From Candidatus Woesearchaeota archaeon (GTDB taxonomy: Archaea > Nanobdellota > Nanobdellia > Woesearchaeales > DSVV01): a stretch of 12,065 nt of DNA. Shown here piece by piece: positions 1-5,350 of this stretch. The position numbers and the translations under genes were made by a program. The DNA is taken from positions 1 to 12,065 of the forward strand of contig JACRKI010000005.1 in NCBI GenBank assembly GCA_016215305.1, read 5' to 3'. Under the pieces are notes generated by a model. It had not been told where the DNA came from and did not search any database. It worked only from the letters and a program-made list of their open reading frames with translations. Numbering within the stretch: the first letter of the stretch is position 1; each line of letters begins with the position of its first letter.

Positions 1-200
1 ACCTCTCAAAATTGGATGAGGATGAAAAGAAGATATATGAGCTTCTGAAAAAAAGCAATGGCTCAGTGTATCAGACAGATATTATTAAGGAGACAGGATA
101 CAGCAAGGTAAAAATCACAAGAATTCTGGATAAGATGGAATTGGCGCAGATTGTCGAGCGCAAAAGAAGAGGAATGACCAATATTATTGTATTGAAATAA
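1..200 (+). CDS. C-terminal winged-helix domain of a probable membrane-anchored regulator (partial)
   Basis: The reading frame is open to the left edge of the window, so this is the 3' end of a longer gene; the TTG at 12 is not needed as a start. About 65 residues are visible and form one winged helix-turn-helix: a helix at DEDEKKIYELLKK, the recognition region SKVKITRILDKME, and a wing ERKRRGMTN followed by a beta strand. This fold is typical of the C-terminus of archaeal one-component regulators that carry N-terminal membrane segments, as does the complete gene at 2684-3247. It lies directly upstream of, and on the same strand as, the promoter at 219-257, so it is the first candidate for the regulator of that promoter. 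The membrane anchor is inferred, not seen. The ligand is unknown. Confidence 0.8.
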   Translation, partial: LSKLDEDEKKIYELLKKSNGSVYQTDIIKETGYSKVKITRILDKMELAQIVERKRRGMTNIIVLK

Positions 201-223
201 ATTCTTGAAATAAATTCTTGAAA
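194..223 (+). repeat. 13-bp tandem repeat running into the operator
   Basis: The unit GAAATAAATTCTT occurs twice back to back (194-206 and 207-219). TTGAAA therefore recurs at exact 13-bp steps (192, 205, 218); the third copy overlaps the left arm of the palindrome at 219-232. The first copy contains the TAA stop of the upstream gene. It may be a simple slippage duplication or may supply extra weak half-sites. Confidence 0.7.
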
Positions 224-257
224 CTAGTTTCACAGATAGGTATTAATGGGGTTTCAT
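219..257 (+). promoter_or_regulatory. Promoter/operator of the 320-2650 operon, shared with the 7502 operon
   Basis: A perfect 14-bp palindrome TGAAACTAGTTTCA (219-232) is followed by a 15-bp spacer ending in a TATA-like GGTATTAAT (239-247), then GGGGTTTCAT (248-257), which repeats the half-site GTTTCA 24 bp downstream of its first copy. The minus-strand element at 7600-7638 has the same three parts with identical spacing and about 31 of 39 identical bases. With TATA around 243, transcription would start near 268, leaving a leader of about 50 nt with a GGGGAG ribosome-binding site before the ATG at 320. Sites on both sides of the TATA box suggest repression by occlusion, but activation is not excluded. 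Confidence 0.75.
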
Positions 258-319
258 TTCTCTCCCTTCTAAGGCAAAATTCTCTGTAGAGAGGAAATTA
301 ACAACAATGAGGGGAGAAA

Positions 320-1042
320 ATGAACGAAATAAACCAAAAAACAGTGGAAAAAATGTTAATTGGCATTTTGACAGTTACCATTATTATAATGGCGTTTAAT
401 GTTTTTCAGGTGAGAGGACTTGAAGGAACAGGGGTAACAGGGGCAAGTGTTGCAGGAAACACAGGAAGAGAAGCGACTGCAGGAACTGAAGAAACAAACG
501 CAGGAGAAGGGGAAGTTGTGGCAATGATGGAAAAGATCCGCCCAAAAGGAATTCCCGATATATATGGGGCTGAATTAGGAGTAAGTTTTGATGCAGTTTC
601 CGCAGACACATTACAGGAAGCAGAAGAGACCATAAAAAAACTCGGGCGTTTAGACGAGCAGATCACATTGACAGGGGATGATTTGCAGCGATATATTGCG
701 ATTGGAACAATGATTGGCTGTGAATATTGTTGCGGTGCGGAAGCGATTATTTTTAGCAATGGAAAAGCTGCGTGTGGTTGTGCGCACAGTTATGCGATGC
801 GCGGTCTTGCGAAGTATCTGATTAAGAACCATGGCGCTGAATATACGAATGACGAAATCCTTGAAGAGATGGGAAAATGGAAAACATTGTTCTTCCCGGG
901 AAAGCTTGCTCAGAAAGCAATAGTCCTTCAAGATCAAGGAATTGAATTAACGTACATCAATCTTGCTTCGAACAAGTATAGAGGTATCGAGTCGCAGACA
1001 GCGGCAACGACAGCAGGACAAACAATGGTAGGAGGGTGTTAA
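320..1042 (+). CDS. Membrane-anchored Cys-rich protein with CCGA/CGCAH domain and MVGGC C-terminus
   Basis: This 240-residue protein has one N-terminal membrane segment (about 12-28), a Gly/Thr/Ala-rich linker (33-65) and an outer domain of about 70-222. The domain centres on two Cys clusters: C134-x2-C137-C138 in GCEYCCGA and C152-x-C154-x-H156 in ACGCAHS. After these comes a helical stretch with EILEEMGKWKTLFFPGK. The pattern resembles the short Cys motifs of PCYCGC-type and other metal-handling proteins, but no named family is claimed. The last five residues are MVGGC, also found at the end of the next protein, and the sequence just after the membrane span (FQVRGL) matches FQVRAL there, so the two anchors are probably related. 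It is the first gene of the operon, with RBS GGGGAG before ATG 320 and a 1-nt gap to the next gene. Metal or thiol binding on the outer face is inferred from the residues. Confidence 0.85.
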   Translation: MNEINQKTVEKMLIGILTVTIIIMAFNVFQVRGLEGTGVTGASVAGNTGREATAGTEETNAGEGEVVAMMEKIRPKGIPDIYGAELGVSFDAVSADTLQEAEETIKKLGRLDEQITLTGDDLQRYIAIGTMIGCEYCCGAEAIIFSNGKAACGCAHSYAMRGLAKYLIKNHGAEYTNDEILEEMGKWKTLFFPGKLAQKAIVLQDQGIELTYINLASNKYRGIESQTAATTAGQTMVGGC

Positions 1043-1043
1043 A

Positions 1044-1388
1044 ATGAACAAAACAGAATGGGTGAATGAAGAAGATGAAGAAGGGAATAAAGAAGAGGAA
1101 GGAGCTCGCAAAAATAAACAAATATTGTATGTGATGGTTGCGCTTGTCGGCATTGTTGTCGTCCTTTCCATAGTGCAGACGTTTCAGGTTCGCGCGCTGA
1201 ACACAAAAATCAGTGAAGGAGCAGCAGCGTTGACAGGAGCGGCAACAGGAGCTTTTGACACGAGTTCGTGGACAGAAGATGAAAAAATGCAGTATGAGCA
1301 TCATGGAACAGTTCCTGCACGACTTAAGAGTACACAGAGTTCAAGCAAAAGCAGCAGCAGTGCTGGTGGAATGGTTGGCGGATGTTAG
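1044..1388 (+). CDS. Small single-span membrane protein ending in MVGGC
   Basis: This protein has 114 residues. It has a very acidic/charged cytoplasmic N-terminus (residues 1-25), one membrane segment (about 27-45), then FQVRAL, a linker with ALTGAATGAF, a short segment with EKMQYEHHGTVPARLK, a Ser-rich tail and a final GGMVGGC. The only Cys is the last residue. The post-membrane FQVRxL and terminal MVGGC are shared with the preceding protein, suggesting duplication of the anchor and shared use of the C-terminal Cys. Its ATG is 1 nt after the upstream stop, with GGAGGGTG as RBS, and its own end overlaps the next ATG by 7 nt. No known family is recognised. The HH pair and terminal Cys could bind a metal or join a disulfide or thiol relay on the outer face; this is inference. 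Confidence 0.85.
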   Translation: MNKTEWVNEEDEEGNKEEEGARKNKQILYVMVALVGIVVVLSIVQTFQVRALNTKISEGAAALTGAATGAFDTSSWTEDEKMQYEHHGTVPARLKSTQSSSKSSSSAGGMVGGC

Positions 1389-2269
1389 GAGTTAAAGAAA
1401 AAATACTCAGCGCGTCAGGGAGCATTTCCGGAACAGCGAGTATTTTGGGATCGTGGCAAATCTGCCATAGTGTTTGTTTAGGAATTATTGCGCTGTTAAG
1501 TGTGATGGGAGTTGTTGTCGTGGGGATGCCATTACTTTTCCTGACAAAGATAGCAGTGCCGATGTGGATTCTTGCTGCGGTGCTTTTTGCAATCACTGTT
1601 GGCATATATCTGAAGAAAAAATGTATCTCTCCTGCAGTTCTTTTTTTGAATGCAGGGTTGCTTATTGCGGGGATTCCGTTTCAGGCAGTGCAGTCCTTTG
1701 CTCCGTATTTGTGGGGAGTTGGAGGAATAGTGAGCAGTGTCAGCGTTGTTATTTTTGTCAAAGAAAAAATGAAAAAGAAGCAGGAGAAAAAAAGAAACGC
1801 AGGAGTGTGTGGAAGTATTCTTTTAGGGGTTGTGCTTGGAATAAGTATTCTTGCGCTTATTTATTTCGCGACTTCTTCTGGGCAAAAAGCAGGAACAACA
1901 GGAACAACAGAAGCAGCTGCGCCAGAAACTGCGTCAGGAAATAAGTTTGTGTCAATCATAACAGGAACAACAGAGTCAGGAGATGTTGAAATAGAGTTGA
2001 TTCCACAGGAAGTGCGCGATGGCAAACTCATGGTCAAAATAAGTGCGAATACGCATTCAGTGGATCTGAGTCCGTTTGACCTCACGAAGATAACAACGTT
2101 GAAATACAAAGAAACAACAATCCTGCCTGTTTCGGCGCCTGCGTTAAGTGGTCATCACGCGTCAGGAGAAATAGTTTTTGCGGTTTCAGGGAAAATGACA
2201 GAATTTACTATAACTATTGCAGGCATTCCTAAAACTGAAAAAAGAGAATATGTTTGGGGAGGAGAGTAA
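1382..2269 (+). CDS. Multi-span membrane protein with CHSVC motif and C-terminal outer domain (MerT-like in layout)
   Basis: This protein has 295 residues. The N-terminal part has about four hydrophobic spans (roughly 33-55, 56-77, 84-105, 108-128) and a fifth at about 145-163, then a Thr/Ala-rich linker and a beta-rich outer domain (about 187-290). C28-H29-x2-C32 (QICHSVC) sits at the start of the first span, and another Cys (KKKCIS) follows span 2. A Cys pair at a membrane edge recalls mercuric transporters of the MerT/MerC type, but only in layout. The outer domain contains NTHSVDLSPFDL and SAPALSGHHASGEIVF, a conserved-looking signature I cannot tie to a named family. ATG 1382 overlaps the upstream stop, so translation is coupled. 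Metal import or sensing is possible; substrate unknown. Confidence 0.85.
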   Translation: MLGVKEKILSASGSISGTASILGSWQICHSVCLGIIALLSVMGVVVVGMPLLFLTKIAVPMWILAAVLFAITVGIYLKKKCISPAVLFLNAGLLIAGIPFQAVQSFAPYLWGVGGIVSSVSVVIFVKEKMKKKQEKKRNAGVCGSILLGVVLGISILALIYFATSSGQKAGTTGTTEAAAPETASGNKFVSIITGTTESGDVEIELIPQEVRDGKLMVKISANTHSVDLSPFDLTKITTLKYKETTILPVSAPALSGHHASGEIVFAVSGKMTEFTITIAGIPKTEKREYVWGGE

Positions 2270-2271
2270 AC

Positions 2272-2553
2272 ATGGATATGGAAACAGGAAAAAACAAGGA
2301 AGCAGAAGAAATGACATGGTGGCAGAAACTGAAAAAGAATCATGGAATTATGATGATTCTTTGTTGTGGTCTTCCGTTGATTATTCTTTTGATTGCGGTG
2401 TATTTCTTTGGAATGCAAAGAAAATATTTGTTTTGGTTTGTGCTTTTGCTTTGTCCATTGATGCATTTGTTCATGATGAAGGATATGCATGGCGGCGGCA
2501 GTTGCTGTGAGAAAAAGAATAACCACGAAAAGAAAGGAGGTGGGTGCCATTGA
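2272..2553 (+). CDS. DUF2933-family small membrane protein with Cys/His-rich tail
   Basis: This protein has 93 residues from ATG 2272, which has GGGGAGGAG a few bases upstream; the in-frame TTG at 2254 lies inside the preceding gene and has no RBS. Two membrane segments are visible: MMILCCGLPLIILLIAVYFF and YLFWFVLLLCPLMHLFMM. The CCG at the start of the first, and LCPLMHLFMM followed by a Gly/His-rich segment, are hallmarks of DUF2933, small membrane proteins often encoded in copper and other metal-resistance clusters. The C-terminus is unusual: GGGSCCEKKNNHEKKGGGCH, with three Cys and two His, looks like a soft-metal ligand set. It is followed at once by a coupled microprotein. The molecular function of DUF2933 is not known to me. 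Confidence 0.85.
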   Translation: MDMETGKNKEAEEMTWWQKLKKNHGIMMILCCGLPLIILLIAVYFFGMQRKYLFWFVLLLCPLMHLFMMKDMHGGGSCCEKKNNHEKKGGGCH

Positions 2554-2650
2554 GTCGTTAGAAAAATATCAAAAGCATATTATGATTGGGGGTTTTATCT
2601 TATTCACCATCATCATGCTTGTCGTGATGCATCCTTCGTGGTTTGGTTGA
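2540..2650 (+). CDS. About 33-residue single-span membrane microprotein with a non-ATG start
   Basis: A short open frame overlaps the end of the DUF2933 gene and ends at TGA 2648-2650. A strong RBS, AAAGGAGG (2533-2540), lies inside that gene. Eight bases after it in this frame is ATT 2549, which would give a 33-residue protein; GTG 2540 is also in frame but overlaps the RBS, and the first ATG is only at 2582. The protein has a charged start (ESLEKYQKH), a hydrophobic span of about 19 residues (MIGGFILFTIIMLVVM) and a short tail HPSWFG. The well-placed RBS and clean membrane span support a real gene. ATT starts are rare, so the exact start is uncertain. Function unknown; probably a partner of the DUF2933 protein or of the transporter-like protein upstream. 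Confidence 0.55.
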   Translation: MGAIESLEKYQKHIMIGGFILFTIIMLVVMHPSWFG

Positions 2651-2683
2651 GAGAACGCACATATAGCAAAAACATGTTGTCGA

Positions 2684-3247
2684 TTAAAATATCTTCTTGA
2701 GAAAGACTTTATTGGTATTTCCTTCAGGTTTCTTAGAGACATATCCCTTCTCCTCAAATTTTTTCAACAATAAAGAAACATCTGTCTTGGTCAATCCAGT
2801 TCTATACCGCAGTGTTGATTGCAGAATGCCATCCTGCTCATGAATTGCGGCGAGTAATTTCTTTTCGCCATCAGAAAATCCTGCGAGGAATGCGGTAAAG
2901 CGTTCATCTTTTTTCTTTTCCTCAACAGATTGCTTTAGTGCGTTGGCAATCTGCACATTTTGTTCACTTTGTTTTGCGACGAGTTCTTTTGTTTCTCTCG
3001 TCGTGTCAAAAAAGAGAAGATACAATCCCAAAGAGAAAAGGAAGACAGCAAGTCCTTCCTCAAAAATAAACATATTATTTTGTCTATCATGCAAACACGT
3101 GCCATCACCTAAGAAACATGCCTGTTCTCCTGCTTTTTCCCGAAGCAATTCAATTTGCTGTTCACTGTCATATTTGATTTTATAAAATAATCCCGCAAGA
3201 AGAATACTAATAATAATAAGAAAAATACCTACTGTTTTTTGATTCAT
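2684..3247 (-). CDS. Membrane-anchored winged-helix regulator with an outer Cys pair
   Basis: This 187-residue protein has membrane segment 1 at about 7-23, an outer loop of about 24-60, membrane segment 2 at about 61-80, a Glu/Lys/Gln-rich cytoplasmic linker of about 82-118, and a winged helix-turn-helix of about 124-187 (FSDGEKKLLAAIHEQDG, then TGLTKTDVSLLLKKFEEKGY and a basic wing). The outer loop holds two Cys, C44 and C51 (ACFLGDGTC), the only Cys in the protein. Such one-component membrane regulators sense on the outside and bind DNA on the inside. The Cys pair would suit a metal or redox signal; this is inference. The DNA-binding domain resembles the partial one at 1-200. A TATA-like ATATAAA lies at -26 (3270-3276), overlapping the stop of the chorismate mutase gene, so the mRNA is probably leaderless and separate from the upstream operon. 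It converges with the 320-2650 operon. Confidence 0.85.
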   Translation of the reverse strand: MNQKTVGIFLIIISILLAGLFYKIKYDSEQQIELLREKAGEQACFLGDGTCLHDRQNNMFIFEEGLAVFLFSLGLYLLFFDTTRETKELVAKQSEQNVQIANALKQSVEEKKKDERFTAFLAGFSDGEKKLLAAIHEQDGILQSTLRYRTGLTKTDVSLLLKKFEEKGYVSKKPEGNTNKVFLKKIF

Positions 3248-3269
3248 TGGAAATTGAAGTGAGGGGAGG

Positions 3270-3276
3270 TTTATAT
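3270..3276 (-). promoter_or_regulatory. TATA box of the 3247 regulator gene (leaderless)
   Basis: ATATAAA on the minus strand is centred about 26 nt before the ATG at 3247, the archaeal TATA distance for a transcript starting at the start codon. It overlaps the TAA stop of the chorismate mutase gene. Confidence 0.5.
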
Positions 3277-3600
3277 TGTTTTCTTTTGGAAAATACGATT
3301 TATAACTTTATGCGAGTATTTGAGAACATCACAAAAAAAGTGTTTGACGTCTTCATCAGATAATCCAATCTTTCTTCCATATGCTTTGCGTATTTTGAAG
3401 ATGTATGCTTCTCGCTCTAAATCAAAAGGAGGAATTCCATACTCTTTTTTATGCGCTGCGAGTTTTTGAACCACAATCATTCTTTTTTTAAGAAGATTTA
3501 GAATAATATTTTTCTCTTTTTTCTCCTTGGCAAGAGCGCGAAGAATTGCAAAATCAAGTGCATCAATCATTTCTCTATATTTTAAAATTTGTTCATTCAT
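3271..3600 (-). CDS. AroQ-type chorismate mutase with a 14-residue insertion in helix 1
   Basis: This 109-residue protein matches the AroQ (CM_2) pattern: YREMIDALD at the start of helix 1, KKRMIVVQKLAAHKKEYGIP, then DLEREAYIFKIR and a last helix ending in YSHKVINRI. Probable equivalents of E. coli active-site residues are R9 (R11), R40 (R28), K51 or K52 (K39) and R63-E64 (R51-E52). The Gln88 equivalent is not obvious; I or N stands there. Between R9 and R40 there are 31 residues instead of about 17, so helix 1 carries about 14 extra residues, rich in Lys/Glu. The gene is the third in an operon behind the U32 protein and ferredoxin, 6 nt after the ferredoxin stop. Chorismate mutase makes prephenate, the cofactor of characterised U32 hydroxylases, so its role here may be to supply that rather than Phe/Tyr. 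Catalytic activity is unproven given the insertion. Confidence 0.8.
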   Translation of the reverse strand: MNEQILKYREMIDALDFAILRALAKEKKEKNIILNLLKKRMIVVQKLAAHKKEYGIPPFDLEREAYIFKIRKAYGRKIGLSDEDVKHFFCDVLKYSHKVINRIFQKKTI

Positions 3601-3606
3601 TCATTT

Positions 3607-3834
3607 TCAATCCTCAACAACATGAATAATGTGCACAGGGCAGTCTTGTGCAGCGCGTTTGTTTGCCGCAATTTCGACAGTGCTAATGCTGCGGACAAAA
3701 CAATCTTTTTTTTTCTCAGCGCCAAGAAGGCAGGATTTGCCGTCTGCGTTTGAAATCTTCCAATAGTCAGATGCATGTTCCACGCAGGAGTTGCATCCGA
3801 TGCATCGTTCCCGATAATGAATTATTTTAGGCAT
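3607..3834 (-). CDS. Single-cluster 4Fe-4S ferredoxin
   Basis: This protein has 75 residues from ATG 3834, which has GGAGA a few bases upstream; an in-frame TTG at 3846 without RBS would add four residues. C11-x2-C14-x2-C17 (CIGCNSC) near the N-terminus and C65-P66 (DCPVHIIHV) near the C-terminus are the ligands of one [4Fe-4S] cluster, as in small archaeal and Thermotoga-type ferredoxins. The residues after C17 (VEHASDYW) depart from the usual CxxxxP. Two more Cys, C35 and C45, might form a disulfide. The start overlaps the U32 gene by 8 nt, so the two are translationally coupled. The likely job is electron delivery to the Fe-S U32 enzyme encoded just upstream; this is inferred from position. 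Confidence 0.9.
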   Translation of the reverse strand: MPKIIHYRERCIGCNSCVEHASDYWKISNADGKSCLLGAEKKKDCFVRSISTVEIAANKRAAQDCPVHIIHVVED

Positions 3835-5086
3835 TTTTCTCCGCAATCTTCTCTTTCACTACAAACAACTTATCATTCTTTCGTATTTTTTGAAGAAGAG
3901 GAAAAGTGATTTCTTCTCCTTTCTTTCCAATAATTGCCCGTTTGTCCTGAACAGAGAGTTCGTCTATTGTCGTTTGAACCACGCCGGTTGTTGGACCAGT
4001 GATAATAATTTCATCCCCTGTTTTTATTTCACCCGCTTCAAGAACAAAGTGAGCGATTTTTGCTTTTGGATAATAATTCTTTGCAGTGCCAAGATATTTT
4101 TTCTCTTTTGTTGCTTGAGAGCCATATGCGCCGCTCCATTCTCCAAGCTTTTTGCCAAGGTAATAGCCGCCCTGCCAGAAGCCGCGATTGTACACTGTTT
4201 CAAGTTTTTTTGTCCATTCCTGTATTTTTTCTTGCGTGTATGTTCCTGCAAAATAGCTTTCAACTGCTTCTTTGTATGCGGCAGTAACTGTTGCAACATA
4301 TTCAGGAGCCTTTCCTCTTCCTTCAATTTTCATCACAGAAATTCCTGCGTCAATAAGTTTGTCAACGAAACCAATCGTGCAGAGATCTTTTGGGGACATG
4401 ATGTATTTGTTGTCAACGACAAGTTCTTCTCCTGTTTCATCGTCAGTAAGTTTGTAGGATCGTCGGCAGTTCTGGAGGCATGCTCCTCTATTCGCGGAGG
4501 CGTTGTACGTTGCAAGGCTCATGTAGCATTTGCCAGAAACTGCGACGCAAAGCGCGCCGTGGACAAATACCTCAATTTTGACAAGTTCGCCGGATGGTCC
4601 GCGGATATTTTGTTTTTGAATCTGCTCGCAAATCTCTTTGATTTGTGAAAGAGTCAACTCTCGCGCAAGCACAAGAACATCTGCGTATTGTGCGAAAAAG
4701 CGGACAGATTCAACATTGGAAATGTTCATTTGTGTGGAGATATGAACTGGTTGTCCGATCTGCTGTGCGTATTGAAGCACTGCGAAGTCACTCGCGATCA
4801 CTGCGTCAATCCCTGCTGTTTTTGCCGCGTCACAGATTTTTTTCATGAGGACAATATCATGATCGTAGAGAATCGTGTTCACCGTAAGATATGTTTTCAC
4901 TTTTTCTTTTTTGCATATGGCAGCAATCTTTGGAAGATCTTCCAAGTGAAAATTATTTGTCGCGCGCGCGCGCATGTTCAATTGTTCTACGCCAAAATAA
5001 ACAGAGCTAGCTCCTGCGTGAAGTGCTGCCATAAGGGATTCATAAGAACCTGCTGGCGCCATAATGTCAATAAATCTTTTTTGCAT
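3827..5086 (-). CDS. U32 family protein, probable prephenate-dependent RNA hydroxylase (TrhP/RlhA type)
   Basis: This 419-residue protein was formerly grouped as a peptidase. The N-terminal TIM-barrel-like part begins DIMAPAGSYESLMAALHAGA, with SVYFGVEQLNMRARA. The family signature lies at about 175-210: HGALC180 ... GKC187YMS ... NRGAC203LQNC207. C180, C187, C203 and either C207 or C236 (KDLC) probably hold the [4Fe-4S] cluster. VMKIEGRGKAPEYVA (251-265) and the C-terminal beta domain with TGDEIIITGPTTG complete the family; length is close to bacterial TrhP2 (about 420). Characterised members (TrhP on tRNA U34, RlhA on 23S C2501, UbiU/UbiV on quinone rings) are Fe-S enzymes that need prephenate. 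Here the next two genes encode a ferredoxin and a chorismate mutase, which fits that chemistry. An RNA target is inferred; it could be tRNA or rRNA. A TATA-like element at -27 suggests a leaderless mRNA. Confidence 0.85.
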   Translation of the reverse strand: MQKRFIDIMAPAGSYESLMAALHAGASSVYFGVEQLNMRARATNNFHLEDLPKIAAICKKEKVKTYLTVNTILYDHDIVLMKKICDAAKTAGIDAVIASDFAVLQYAQQIGQPVHISTQMNISNVESVRFFAQYADVLVLARELTLSQIKEICEQIQKQNIRGPSGELVKIEVFVHGALCVAVSGKCYMSLATYNASANRGACLQNCRRSYKLTDDETGEELVVDNKYIMSPKDLCTIGFVDKLIDAGISVMKIEGRGKAPEYVATVTAAYKEAVESYFAGTYTQEKIQEWTKKLETVYNRGFWQGGYYLGKKLGEWSGAYGSQATKEKKYLGTAKNYYPKAKIAHFVLEAGEIKTGDEIIITGPTTGVVQTTIDELSVQDKRAIIGKKGEEITFPLLQKIRKNDKLFVVKEKIAEKNA

Positions 5087-5108
5087 ATAAAGGAAGAAAA
5101 CAGCAAGT

Positions 5109-5118
5109 ATTTTTAATA
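5109..5118 (-). promoter_or_regulatory. TATA box of the U32-ferredoxin-chorismate mutase operon
   Basis: TATTAAAAAT on the minus strand is centred about 27 nt before the ATG at 5086, matching a leaderless archaeal transcript. It lies in the 39-nt gap after the thioredoxin gene, so the U32 operon can be expressed independently of the upstream thiol/metal operon. Confidence 0.45.
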
Positions 5119-5125
5119 GTATGTG

Positions 5126-5350
5126 TTATTTCACCTTCTTCATTAATTCCTCTTTGCTTGGAGCGCCAGTCCATTCCAGTTTTCCGTCAATGACAATGCC
5201 GGGAGCAGAAAATATGGGATATTTCTGTAATATTTGGGGGTTTTTTGTTATGTCAATCACTTCATATTTTATTTTCATTTCATCCAGCATCTTTTCCACG
5301 CGGACACAGCTGCTGCATCCTGGTGTCGTTAATATTTGAATTTTTTTCAT
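5126..5350 (-). CDS. Small thioredoxin/glutaredoxin-fold protein (Thioredoxin_3 type)
   Basis: This 74-residue protein has the active site TPGC12SSC15 after the first beta strand (KKIQILTT), cis-proline P50 in SAPGIVIDGKLEWTG, and a C-terminal helix SKEELMKKV. Length and the A-P-x-x-V-I-D-G-K pattern match the small archaeal thioredoxins grouped as Thioredoxin_3. There is no signal peptide, so it is cytoplasmic. It is the last gene of the operon that begins at 7502, and its ATG overlaps the stop of the ICMT-family gene (ATGA at 5347-5350). It could be the cytoplasmic electron donor to the CcdA-like protein of the same operon; this is inference from operon membership. Confidence 0.9.
   Translation of the reverse strand: MKKIQILTTPGCSSCVRVEKMLDEMKIKYEVIDITKNPQILQKYPIFSAPGIVIDGKLEWTGAPSKEELMKKVK

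Noticed and set aside
2651..2683. Terminator between the convergent genes
   Set aside because: No GC-rich hairpin or long T run is visible in these 33 bases.
3890..4648. Long open frame of 252 codons on the plus strand
   Set aside because: It lies fully antisense to the U32 gene, whose family motifs are clear; its product is Cys/Phe-rich with no domain pattern and it has no RBS.
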